This document shows, one piece after another, positions 25,685 through 36,750 of a DNA stretch of 37,435 bases. The notes below the pieces were generated by a model, which had not been told where the DNA came from, made no database searches, and worked only from the letters and a program-made list of their open reading frames with translations. A program made the translations under genes and the position numbers. The DNA is from Salpingoeca rosetta. Its lineage: Eukaryota > Opisthokonta > Choanoflagellata > Craspedida > Salpingoecidae. The stretch covers positions 1,373,643-1,411,077 of the forward strand of contig NW_004457740.1 in assembly GCF_000188695.1 (NCBI RefSeq). Reading direction: 5' to 3'. The stretch's first letter is position 1; each line of letters starts with the position of its first letter.

Positions 25685-27461
25685 ATGTGGCGGGTGATTG
25701 GAGGACAACGACGACGCGCTGCTGCCTCTGCTGTTTTCGGTGCTGCCAGTGTCAGAGAGGGCTTGGTGCGACCACCATTCACGCAAGCTAGTGTACATGC
25801 GCTGGGGACAGCGGGAGCAGCAGCGGGAGCAGCGGGAGCAGCAACAGCAGCAGCAGCAGCAACAGCGGGAGAGAACCGACAGTGGACTCAGCACGTTCGA
25901 GGAGTGCATACGACAGCCATGAGCAGCAACAAAGCAGCAGACCTATGGATGGAGGTGATTGCCCTTGGCAAGCAACCAGGCGTCACAGATCTCAGCCAAG
26001 GCTACCCTGACCTCCCAGGTGCACAATTTGTCATGTGTGTGTGTGTGTGTGTGACGGGGAGGGCAAGCCGGGACTTGGGCGTGTGAGGGACACACGTGGG
26101 TCTCGCACGACCATGCACCTAGAGGATTTGTGCTGCACCCCAACAAGCTTTCCCTCCTCCATTGTTGTACGAACGTCAGGTCACTTCACTTTACATGCAC
26201 ATGACATCACTTTCCTCATGCTGTTTTTGTTTGTTTGTTTGTTTGTCACAGGTGACCGCAAGGCACGCGAACTTGCTGCAGACATCATCCTCAATGGCGC
26301 CGAGGATGACTTTAGCGTGAACCAGTACTCCCCAGCCATTGGTGTGTCACATCAACTCACGCTTGGCAACCCTTTCCCGCTTCTTTCCACATTCACCCAT
26401 TCACCCATTCACCCATTCACCCATCCATCATCCCCATTATCATGAGCTCATTTCTGGGTTTATGCTGCTCCCCCCCCCTTCCCGGGTGTGCGTGCCCATC
26501 CACGGTCTGCTCATGCGATGCCAGGCGTGCCGCAACTGCGTGAGGCGCTGGCCCGCTTCTACACGGCATGGTATGGCGAGAGCGCTACATATGACCCGGA
26601 CACCGAGGTCTGTGTTGCAACCTCGGGCACCGAGGCGCTCTACGCCGCCACCCAAAGCCTGCTCAAGCCTGGCGATGAAGTCATCATCTTCGAGCCTTAC
26701 TTTCCATGGTATCTCCCGCACCTGGAACAGGCACATGCCGTTCCCAAGGTACGTCCTTCGCTTGTGTTTGTGTGTGTGTGTGTGTTTGTGTGTGTGTGTA
26801 TGTTTGTGTGTGTGTGTGTGTGAGTGTGTGAGTGTGAGTGTGAGTGTGAGTGTGTGCATATACTTCCTGTGTTGTACTTCCTCTGAGCGTGTCTCCGTCT
26901 CTGTTTATTCATCTCTTGGTTTTGGATTTGTCCGTCCGCCTCTTTGCAAACCCACCTGCCCGCTTACCAATATGCCCATCGGAACATCCGCACAAACGAA
27001 CACACAAACACACACACACACACACACACGCATGCACACATGCACACATGCACACATGCACACACACACACGTGTACACTCAAAATCACTCATCAACAAC
27101 ACCTATCACGTGTGCCGTGCAGGTTGTGCGGCTGTCACCGCCCAACTTTGCACTGACGGAGGAAGCATTGGAGCAGGCTGTCAGTGAGAAGACACGCATG
27201 ATCATCAGCAACACCCCGCACAACCCAACAGGCCGCGTCCTCACGCAGGCAGAGCTGGAAGCAATCGCCTCCGTGTGCCGCAAGCACAACCTCATTGCGC
27301 TCTCTGACGAAGTGTACGAGTGCGTTGTGTTTGGCGACCACACGCACCGCCGCCTTGCGGACCTACCTGGCATGCGCGAACGCACCCTCACCCTCGGCAG
27401 CGCCTCCAAGATGTTCTCCCTTACGGGCTGGCGCATTGGCTGGTGGACCGGCCCCAAGGTG

Positions 27462-27544
<83 letters not shown>

Positions 27545-28099
27545 TTGTGTGATCGTGTGTGTGCGCGCGCGTGTGTATGTGTGTGTGATCGTGTGAGGGT
27601 TGCAGTGCTCAAACGACTCTGTTACTCACACGTATTCACACACCCCATGTGCGCTCGTGCACCTGGTGTACAGGAATGGATTGCTGCGATTGCGAAGAAG
27701 AAGTCTTTCTGCAGCTTCTGCGCACCAACGCCGCTGCAGCACGCTGTTGCTGGCGCCCTTGACGCAACATCCAAGGAGCAGATGGCCGAGGTGGCACGCC
27801 TCTTTGAAGCAAATGCAAAGGACCTCAGCGCCAGCTTGACGGCGATGGGCCTGGATGTCACGAACGTGGAGGGCGGGTATTTTGTCATTGCCGACGTGCG
27901 ATCCACAGGCATGGATGCAATGACGTTCTGCAAATGGCTCGCGGCCCACAAGCACGTGGCGTGTGTCCCGCTGTCCCTCTTCTCCACGGACCCATCCGAC
28001 CCACACCTGTCAACGCTCGTCCGCTTTGCCATCTGCAAGAAGCGCGAAACCATCCACACTGCGTGCCAGAAGCTCAACGCGCCCGCGCCATCCTCCTAA
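25685..28099 (+). CDS. KYAT: Kynurenine/glutamine aminotransferase-like PLP enzyme, 469 aa
   Basis: Exons are 25685-26018, 26252-26341, 26525-26748, 27123-27458 and 27674-28099, in phase with GT-AG introns. It is a fold-type I, class I/II aminotransferase. PLP-binding residues are visible: TSGTEAL, NTPHNPTG (Asn250), SDEVYE (Asp278, Tyr281), the Schiff-base lysine in SASKMFSLTGWRIGW (Lys312) and the carboxylate-binding Arg in LVRFAICK near the end. SQGYPDLPG at the start and CVPLSLFS near the end fit the KYAT/glutamine transaminase K group, which transaminates kynurenine and glutamine or makes cysteine S-conjugates react. The first 78 residues (start MWRVIGGQRRRAAAS) are Arg/Ala-rich without early acidic residues, like a mitochondrial presequence. 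A second ATG at 25919 (MSSNKAADLW) would give a 391-aa cytosolic form. An in-frame ATG at 25418 is a weaker alternative. Substrate is inferred only. Confidence 0.88.
27466..27543 (+). repeat. (TG)n microsatellite in aminotransferase intron 4
   Basis: About 39 TG units beginning seven bases after the exon 4 donor. Confidence 0.95.
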
Positions 28100-28285
28100 C
28101 CGTTCACACTCACGCAGGTCAACCCACATGCACACAAGCTATGTCTCTCACAATGACTCGTTACAACGATGCACGTGTGAGGCGCCCATTGCCGTGGTCC
28201 AGCGTTGTGTAATCAACCTTGTTGTTTCTCCCTCGTTCCCGCTGCCCTCGTTTCTCCTCTCGTCTTTTCCCCTGGTCGTTCGTTT

Positions 28286-28342
28286 GATCCATCCATCCAT
28301 ACACCCATCCATCCATCCATCCATTCACCCATCCCTCCACCC
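28286..28342 (+). repeat. (ATCC)n tetranucleotide repeat
   Basis: Imperfect ATCC units with ACCC variants, 187 bases after the aminotransferase stop. Confidence 0.85.
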
Positions 28343-28549
28343 GTCCCTGTCCTTCCCCCTTCCTCCTCTTCCATCGCTTTCAGCTGCCGCAACCACAAGC
28401 GCCCTCACTGTTGTCGTTACCACACTTCATAAACAACTCTTTCAGCGCGTTGTCAGCCCCATCCTTTCGATGGCCTCATGCATCTCAACATTTGTTGGCG
28501 TTTTACAATTTTTGACTCCCGAACTACACAACAGAGCTGCGTCGCTTCT

Positions 28550-28550
<1 letters not shown>

Positions 28551-28595
<45 letters not shown>
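28551..28595 (+). repeat. (CA)n microsatellite left of the 28660 island
   Basis: CA units grading into CGACACAC and CTACACAC variants up to 28656. Confidence 0.95.
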
Positions 28596-28597
<2 letters not shown>

Positions 28598-28659
28598 CAC
28601 ACACACACGACACACCGCACACACACACACACTACACACACAACACACACACACACTTA

Positions 28660-28937
28660 GGCTAACCCAACGCAACGCTTATAGAGTACTGTACACGCGG
28701 CTAGAATGCTCCGGAGATGGTACTCCATGGCTGCCGGCATAGCGACAAATGTTATCCTAAGGTATCGCGGCGAGAATACTTTTTTGACCACTGATGCCTT
28801 AACAGCCCGGCCCAACGAGTCTTTTGCCACAACGAATCCCTGTCGTGAAAACTTAGCGTCTACAGGACTGTTAGATCGTCGTGCGTTACTCATTACCCGA
28901 TCTTTTGCCGGTCCAAAAACTCCGACTCGCGCTCCGC

Positions 28938-28939
<2 letters not shown>
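28660..28939. other. Composition island of unknown origin between two CA tracts
   Basis: About 280 bases of repeat-free sequence with more A/T and more CG/TA steps than the surrounding spacer. A plus-strand frame (ATG at 28706) and a minus-strand frame both stay open through it. I see no terminal inverted repeats, no splice-flanked exon and no protein that I recognise. A degraded mobile-element piece or an unspliced exon are possible. Confidence 0.35.

Positions 28940-28981
<42 letters not shown>
28938..28981 (+). repeat. (CA)n microsatellite right of the island
   Basis: Twenty-two CA units, followed by CTACACTACAC variants to about 29030. Confidence 0.95.
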
Positions 28982-28985
<4 letters not shown>

Positions 28986-29114
28986 GCACACACACAGACA
29001 CACTGCACTACACACTACACTACACTACACAAACACACACACACACACCCGCGCGCAAACATGCCATCGACAACAAAGCACCGTGCACTAATCAGCTATG
29101 ATGTTGCAGCGGCT

Positions 29115-30084
29115 TCACGCGGTGGATGACTGCACGCTGCGTGAACGCAGGCCCGTGTGCTCGAGGCGGGCAAACGTGGGCCGCTCGCTTGGGTCCTGCG
29201 CCATGCACCGCAGACTCAGCTCCTCAAACCACCCGTCGCACAGCCCATCTGCATGATGATGGTGATAGTGATGGTGACGATGATGGTGATCACGAAATGG
29301 GCGTGAGAATGCAATGGCCACACTCCACGTAAAACCTTCCACATGAGCTGTCCCGTTTTCACAAAGACACGCACGTATACACACACACACACACGTACAC
29401 ACACACACGTACACACACGTACACACACACACACACACACACCACAGCGCGCATACACACACACCTGGAAAGTTGAGCCGCTTCCCCTGTGCCAGGAGGT
29501 CGTGCAACACAGCCATGAGCGGGCCACGGAAGTCGCCCCCTTTCTCCTGCTCAATCAAGTCTGGCACACGCTGTGTCGCCACCTCCCACATCAGCACGCC
29601 AAAGCTGAACACGTCTGCCTTGGCGTTGTACTTGTCGCCCAACAGCACCTCCGGCGCCATGTACAGCGGCGTCCCCACGCCCGCCGTCATCGTCATGCTC
29701 GGGTTGATCGTCGCGGTGCCCACTGCCTGCGAGTACTCCAGGTCATCATGAACGGGCAGTGGCGTGAGTGCTGTCGTGGCCGCTGATGTATGCGCGCGCT
29801 TGGAGGTGCCACCCGCGAGGCACTGGCGAATGGATCCAAAATCCGTAATCTTGGCTCGCAGGCGCGATGACACCAGCACATTCCCGCTCTTCAGATCTCT
29901 GCAGTGCATGCATGTGTGTGTTGTGTTGTGTTGTGTGTGTATGTGTGCGTGCATGAGTTGAGGGTGTTCATGAATGCGTGTGTGTGCGTGTGTGTGAGAG
30001 AGTGTGATGGCAACGAACTGCAATAATATCACATCAGATTGCATTGTTTAGGTACACACACACGCGCGCGCAGCCTCTTTCTTT

Positions 30085-30171
<87 letters not shown>

Positions 30172-31624
30172 GCAGACCACCCCCATCCCCCAAACACCTA
30201 CCCCTCCCCTTCGTACACAAACCTGTGCGCTTGGTCGAGGCTGTGGATAAAGGCCATCCCGCTCGCAACATCACGCAGCAGTCGCAGCTTCAACTCCCAC
30301 ACTGTGTTCACCCCATCACTGGTGTCATCACTTGCATCAACATCCTGGTTCATCTCCACCAACGCTTTCTCCATGTCCTTTCCCAGCAGGTCCTTGAGTG
30401 ACCCCATGGCCACAAACTCCAGCACCAGGAACGGGCTGCCGTTGGGGTCTGTGCCCGCGCCAAAGAAGCGCACCACGTGCGGGTGCCGTGTCCGTTGCAA
30501 GAACTCCACCTCCTTCTCAAACTCAACCACCGTGCTCTCATCAAACATCATCACACCTTGCTGCAGCACTTTGACTGCCACCGTTACCGTGTCCCATTGT
30601 GCCTTGAACACCACACCAAACGCACCCGCAGCCACACGCTTGATCATCCTCAGCTCACCGTACTCAATCTCCCACGCCTTCTTCAGCGCCATCACTTCTT
30701 CGTCCCTCTCCACCAGCAGCTGCTTGTGCAAGTCTTCGCTGAGCCACAGCCTGTGGTACCGGCGGTACATCCACACCATGGCCAGCCCCAGCGCAAGGCC
30801 GCCAATCACAGAGCCGGCAGCAATGCCCGGGATGTTTGGTCGGTCAAGCACACACCGCCCTCCACCCGTCTTCTTGTATCCGCGGGCACACGTGCACTCG
30901 AAGAAGTACGAGAGTTCCTGTGCGGAGACGGTTGGGTTGATGTCGGGCCGCAGCACGGTGTTGGTGAGGCGAAGGTTGCACGTGATGCTCGCGCCTTCGA
31001 GCTGGAACAGCGGCGGGCTCTCGCGAGAGTGCGGCACGGTCACCTGGTCTGCAAACAGAAACGTCTCCGAGGAGAGCACGGTGATGTCACGCGTGACGGG
31101 CGTGAGAAGCGAGGGCCGGTCGAGCCAGTCTGTTTCCGACAGGTCCAGCACCAGCACGTGACGCAGGCACTGGCGCAGCATGGCGTGCGCTGTTGCTGGC
31201 GTCTCGAACAGGGGCACGTGCAGGCGGCGTGCGAACAGCATGGTGCTGCCCCACGCCCGGCAGATGGTGTTGGTGGGCTGGATGCGCGTGCCGCTGATGT
31301 CGAGGATGTCCACGCTGGGGACAGCGAGGTGGGTGAGCTGGGGGCAGTCGGACACGTTCAAGTGCCTCAGGTTGGATGGGATGGTGACGGATGTGAGCTG
31401 CGGGTTGTCTTGCAGAAGCACAGTTGCTTGTGGAAACTGCGGACAGAGGGTGATGGAGGTGAGGGAGGTGCCAACCAGCTGTAGCTCGCGCGTGCCAAAC
31501 AGGAGCAGGCTGCACAGCTCGTCGTCTGTCATCACGCTTGAGTCCAGCCCGGGCCACCCAAGATGGAGGGTCTCCAGCTGCACTGACGTCCCTCGCTGCT
31601 CGGGCTCGCGTGTCGTGTCATCAC

Positions 31625-31658
<34 letters not shown>

Positions 31659-33401
31659 GTCAGCAGCACCGCTGGCAGAGAGGCGCCGCTGGTGTTGCAG
31701 GAGTGCTGTGATGACGCTTTCGCTGTTGATGCCTGCAAGCAAGAGCGTGCGAAGGCGGTGGCCCTGCCAGGGCTCGAGCTGCGCCGTGTCAAGCGTGGCC
31801 CTGGCGCGCGATGGCGTGTTTGGGCCGGCGTCAAACTCCAGCACATTCACAAACTGCTGTCGCAGCAGGCTGGTGAGGTCGATGTGCGCAATGCGGTGGC
31901 GGCGAACGCGCAGGGTGGCCAGCTGGGGCAGGTTTGAGATGTCGGGGCACGTGGTGATGGGGTTGTCGCTCAGGTCAAGCTCACGCAGGTTCTGCAGGTT
32001 CATGACGGTGCTGTCAAAGGCGGAGAGGCGGTTGTGGCTGAGCAGCAGCGCGCGCAGCTGTGTTGGTGCTGCGCCGCCGCCAAGGAAGCCGAGCGAGGTG
32101 AAGCTGTTGTGGGTCAGGAACAGCATGGTCAGCTGGTGGCTGTTGCGGAAGATGGTTGACGGGAGGTGGCTGAGGCTGTTGCCCTCCAAATGCAGGAGGC
32201 GGAGTGTGGTGCAGTTCGCGAGGGTATCCTCATGCAACGCACTGATGGCGTTGTCGTCGAGGAGAAGGTCCCACAGGTTTTGGGTGTTTGCAAGCACGGC
32301 CGGGTGCAGGGTGGTGAGGCGGTTTCCAGCCAGGGTTAGCAGCGTCATGCGGGTGAGCGAGTCGAAGGCGGTGGGCGGGATGGAGGTCAGCTCGCACGCG
32401 TGCAGGCGGAGCGCGTCGAGGCGCGAGAGGGCGGCGAAGAGCGTCGGTGGGATGGCGCGAAGGCCTGTCACGGCGAGCGACAGGAAGCCCAGGTCCGGCA
32501 CGTGCTTGAACGTGTCTGGGTGCAGGTGGCGGATGGGGTTGATTTCCATCCACAAGAGAAGCAGGTTCGACAGGTGCCGGAAGAGCCCGCTGTCCACGGT
32601 GGTTAGGGTGTTGGCGGAGATGTCGAGGGTGATCAAGCGCGTCAGGTTGCCAAACGCCCCAGGCTCCATCGCCGTGATGTGGTTTGTGTCCAGCAGCAGC
32701 TCCTCCAAGCTCGTGAGCGGCGCAAAGACATCGCGCGGAATGTACTCGATGTTGTTGTAGCTGAGCCCAAGCGTGATGAGGCGTGTCATGGACGCGAGCA
32801 GGGATGGCCGGATGGTGGTGAGGGCGTTTTCGTCCAGGTACAGGGCGGTGAGCTGTGACGCTTGCGCAAACCTGGTGGTGTTGACGTCCACCAGGTTGTT
32901 CCTGCTCAGGTCGAGCGCGTCCAGCTGCGTGAAGGCGTTGAGCCAACTCATGCTGAACACGGCCGTGTTGTCCAGGCCGTGGATGGTGAGGTCCTGCACA
33001 CCACCCCACACGCCGTTTGCAAGCACCCAACGCAGCGTCTGCCCGGTGATGAGCCCCGTCATCCACACGTGCGTGGTGTTGGCGGTGGCCTGCTGCAAGC
33101 GCTCACGCTCCCTCGGTGAGACGGAGAAGAGGAACGTGTCAAAGTGGATGGTGAGGAAGCCCTCCATGCTGGCTCCTTGGCAATCGCCCCGCATGAGCTG
33201 GGTCAGGAAGCACTTGTTCAGGTACTCGTCCACGTGCGCCTCAGGGGTGGGATCGAACCCAGCAATGCGCTCATGAAAGAACGTCATGCCATCAACGTCA
33301 CGACGGCTTCTCCTCTCTGGCTGATCACCTGGTACAGATGGCGACGATTGTTGTTGTTGTTGTAGTTGTTGTTGTAGTTGTTGTTGTAGTTGTTGTTGTA
33401 G

Positions 33402-33484
<83 letters not shown>

Positions 33485-34122
33485 GGCGGTGAAACAAAAG
33501 GCGGTGTCGTTGGCGTTGACAGTGGGCAGACGAAGCCTTGCCTTGGATGGCACGACACATGGACGAGATTGTGGGTTCGGGCTGCTGTTGGGCTGCTGAT
33601 GGTGCGTGACGGGATCCTCTCGCCTGTGGAACAGGCGGAGGCAGCGATGGGGGACCTTCGACAAGCGCTTCATCAGCGACGCCGCTGAGAGTCGGCATGG
33701 TGCGTGCTGCTGCCGCTGCTCCTGTCTGCGCAGTTGAAGCCGGGTCAAGGGCCGCATTTGCGCTTGTGTTGGTCTCGGTGACTTGGCAGCCATGCTCCTG
33801 CATCAGCTCACGAATCGGAGCCAGCAGTGCTTGAGCATCTGGTACAGAAAAAGGAGGGAGATGAGACGGCAGCACAAGCGTCTCCAGTTTGTCTAATGAG
33901 GCAGCGACCTGTTCACACACCATGGATTGGCCATGATGAACCGTTCTTTGATGCATCTGTCATTGCGTGTGAATGTGAGTGAGTGAGTGTGTTTGAGTGA
34001 GTGAGTGAGTGTTTGAGTGAGTGAGTGAGTGAGTGACGTGACATGAGGGAGTACAAGACTGCTGCTCAATGCGTTTCACACTGGACTGTAATCTCTTGCC
34101 CCCTCCCCCCCCTCTTGTTTCC

Positions 34123-34189
<67 letters not shown>

Positions 34190-34390
34190 TCACATGACCA
34201 TGCAACGGGGCAGCACGTAGCGTACCTCCTTGGGTCCACTGTCAGCACCAACACCATCATCATGATCATCGTGATGCTGCTGAGCAGCGACGACGACATG
34301 CGCAGGTTGGAGAAGAAGGAGCAGCAACAGGAGCGCAGCTCCACCACGCAGCGACAGCATCGTCGTTGTTTTCGACACCACAAACTGCAT
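29115..34390 (-). CDS. LRR receptor kinase (signal peptide, LRRs, EGF-like, TM, TKL-type kinase), 1488 aa
   Basis: Exons on the minus strand are 34390-34226, 33956-30223, 29898-29465 and 29248-29115; phases match and introns are GT-AG. A signal peptide ([17 protein letters not shown], Met codon 34360; an in-frame ATG at 34390 adds ten residues) leads into a Gln-rich region (residues about 210-260). About 20 leucine-rich repeats follow (residues about 400-940, for example LDALDLSRNNL), broken by an Asp run. Then come a Cys-containing EGF-like piece (FECTCARGYKK... GRCVLD), a membrane helix (GSVIGGLALGLAMVWMY, about residue 1100) and a kinase domain. The kinase has GAFGVVFK, VAVK (near Lys1184), HRDLKSGN (His1299-Arg1300-Asp1301), DFG (1319-1321) and APE, so it should be active. 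HRDLKSGN is typical of TKL or related serine/threonine-tyrosine kinases. The gap from DFG to APE is about 65 residues, longer than usual. The ligand is unknown. Divergent from the PLC-like gene. Confidence 0.9.
30087..30171 (+). repeat. (CA)n microsatellite in LRR kinase intron 2
   Basis: Forty-two CA units; in the kinase transcript this is (UG)n near the exon 2 donor, and a CA-type tract lies at the acceptor end of the same intron (29907-29990). Confidence 0.95.
31619..31661 (-). repeat. (GAT/GAC)n poly-Asp run in the LRR ectodomain
   Basis: About twelve Asp codons in tandem, in a loop between two LRR blocks of the receptor kinase. Confidence 0.9.
33347..33485 (-). repeat. (CAA)n polyglutamine tract in LRR kinase
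   Basis: On the coding strand this is CAA codons with regular CTA interruptions toward its 3' side, giving QQQL units. It lies between the signal peptide and the LRRs. Confidence 0.95.
34124..34186 (+). repeat. (CA)n microsatellite in LRR kinase intron 1
   Basis: Thirty-one CA units, (UG)n in the transcript, placed about 40 bases after the exon 1 donor. The acceptor end (33960-34035) is CA/CACT-rich in the sense strand. Confidence 0.95.
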
Positions 34391-34835
34391 TTTCTCGTCA
34401 CGCTCTTCCCAGCTCTTCAACGCCACTATGGGCTGACGAACGCTGCCAACACAAACGGCAGCGCCAAACACGCACCACACACACCAGCTTTGCTTCTTCT
34501 TGCTCTCCCACACACGACGCACTCACTCCGCTCACACTCATTGTTTCGCTTGCACCTGCCTACCTGCACACCATTGATCCAACAAGAACAGCGAACGCAG
34601 CAGACAGCGCACTCACCTTCGCAGCAACACCAGTCGAGTCGCAGTCGTTGTTCGCTGTTAACAAACGGTAGCAGCCACCATTTGTGCTTGTTTACTTGAA
34701 CTTCTTCGTCCGCTTCCTCTGCTCTGAACCGCGGTTCTTCACCCATCCGATACGATACGGTCAGCCACATTACGCGTCAACGTCTGCTCGTTCCACCCCT
34801 TTGCTCTATCACACACACACACACACACTCAGTCA

Positions 34836-34935
34836 NNNNNNNNNNNNNNNNNNNNNNNNNNNNNNNNNNNNNNNNNNNNNNNNNNNNNNNNNNNNNNNNN
34901 NNNNNNNNNNNNNNNNNNNNNNNNNNNNNNNNNNN
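34836..34935. other. Assembly gap (100 N)
   Basis: Exactly 100 N between CA and CACT repeats, probably an arbitrary placeholder. Confidence 0.99.
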
Positions 34936-35036
34936 ACACACACACACACACTCACTCACTCACTCACTCACATTCACTCACTCACTCACTCACACACTCA
35001 CTCACTCACTCACTCACTCACACACTCACTCACTCA

Positions 35037-35073
<37 letters not shown>

Positions 35074-35137
35074 TCACTCACTCACTCACTCGCTCACATT
35101 CACTCACTCACTCACACACTCCCACACTCACTCCCCC
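34936..35137 (+). repeat. (CACT)n/(CA)n repeat array
   Basis: CTCA/CACT tetranucleotides mixed with CA runs on the right side of the gap; the same motif family begins on its left side (34811-34835). Confidence 0.95.
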
Positions 35138-35167
35138 CCACACACTCCCACGCGTACTCACACACAG

Positions 35168-36715
35168 ATGGGATCAAGCGCTTCAACAATGACGGCTGCT
35201 GCTGTGGCGGCGCAAGAGACAGTGGACCGGGCGTCCTCCCACACCACCACACCACAAGCAACAGCAGCAGCAGCAGCAGCTAGAACTGGCGATCCAGCTG
35301 AAGACATCGTCACGTGTGATTTGGATGACATGACGCAGCCCCTCTCCCATTACTACATCTTCACGGCGTGGAACGCTTTTGTGGATGCAAACGCTGTTAT
35401 CAAAGGCACGCCGAGCACGGCTGCGCTACGACGCGTCCTGCAGACCACAAACGCGCGTTGCATCCACCTCGCTGTCCACGATCGCCCTCCCGGCTGGCTC
35501 TCCTACATGTCACCGCTCACCTCCAGCGAGCCCGTGGTGTTTCACGTCGCGCACGCCGCCAAGCCCATCAGCCTTCGCGCCTGCGTGGCCGCGGTTCGGG
35601 AATGCGCCTTCGAGCGCAGCAGCTACCCGCTCCTGCTCCTCATTGACGACTACAGCTCCTACCGCAGCATGAAGGCACAGGCACGCGTCCTGGAGGAAGA
35701 GCTGGGCGACCTTCTCTTTGTCCCCTCGGGCCCGGCCACCACGCTGCACACGCCGCAGGAACTCATGCACAAGGTGGTCCTTGTGCACCGCGACAACGGG
35801 CTGGGCCGGCGGCGGTACCGCGGCCTGCCGCCCGAGCTGAAGCGCCTCGTCTACCTCGACTTCACCACATTCAAGAGCTTGTACGGGAGCAGATTTGCCG
35901 CCACCCACGCAGCCACAGAGTTCACGTACAAGCAGCTGGAGAAGCACACGCGCAACGGAGCATCCAGCATGATGGAACATGCGCACCGCCACCTCGTTCT
36001 CGCGCGCCCCGACGACATTGGCGTTGGCGCACCCCACGCATCTCCCATCACCCTCATGCACCAAGGCGTGCAGCTGGCGGCGTTGCACCTTCCGCACGCA
36101 GATGAGAGCGTGTGGGCAACAACCGGTTACTTCCGCACCCACAATGGCGGGGCAGGGTACGTGCTCAAGCCAGAGTGCCTGCGAACAGAAGTGATTCGCT
36201 GTGACCTCTTTGGTGGCAGTGACCACGCCCTGCCGGCTGCCGCAGGCACCACTGGCGACACAGATGCTGTAGCAACAGCTCGAGCAGCGACAGACACTGA
36301 CATGACGGATAAAGCACCACCGCAGCACGTCACCATCCAGGTGCAGGGCCTGGCCGTATCAAGACGGCGCGTGCTCAAGCTGCTCGCTCGCCACCGCAAA
36401 CAGCTGAAGCGCCAGCACCTCACGCTACAGCGTCATGGCACTCTCCACCACGACAGACACAGCAACCACCACCACCACCACCACCACCACCACCACCACA
36501 AGCACCACAGTGAGCAGCAGCACAGCCACGATAAACAGGCAGGCAAAGCCACCTTCGATCGACATTACCTGCGACCATATGTGCCAGTGCCAGCGACGTT
36601 CTTGCCGCCGCCACACGCCGCGCTGTTGACACGAAACGGACAATGGAAGCACGCAACCTCAAAGTCTGAGCGTGAAGGCGGGCATCATGAACAGCAACAG
36701 CAGCAGCAGCACTAC

Positions 36716-36750
<35 letters not shown>

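Larger units (their letters stand above)
28100..29114. other. Convergent spacer between aminotransferase and LRR kinase genes
   Basis: 1015 bases with no supported gene. From left to right it has the aminotransferase 3' UTR, an (ATCC)n repeat, a (CA)n block, a 280-bp island of unlike composition, and a second (CA)n block. Confidence 0.6.
34391..35167. promoter_or_regulatory. Divergent promoter region, LRR kinase / PLC-like
   Basis: 777 bases between head-to-head starts. The left 440 bases are unique sequence; the right part is a CA/CACT repeat with an assembly gap. Part of it may be an intron of the PLC-like gene, because a CACAG precedes the ATG at 35168. Confidence 0.4.

Noticed and set aside
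31180..32760. 526-codon open frame on the plus strand
   Set aside because: It is antisense to the LRR exon of the receptor kinase; its Ser/Arg-rich periodicity mirrors the LRR codons.
34391..34522. Longer N-terminus for the LRR kinase from an ATG at 34522
   Set aside because: It would bury the clear signal peptide behind 44 charged residues; the starts at 34390 or 34360 are preferred.
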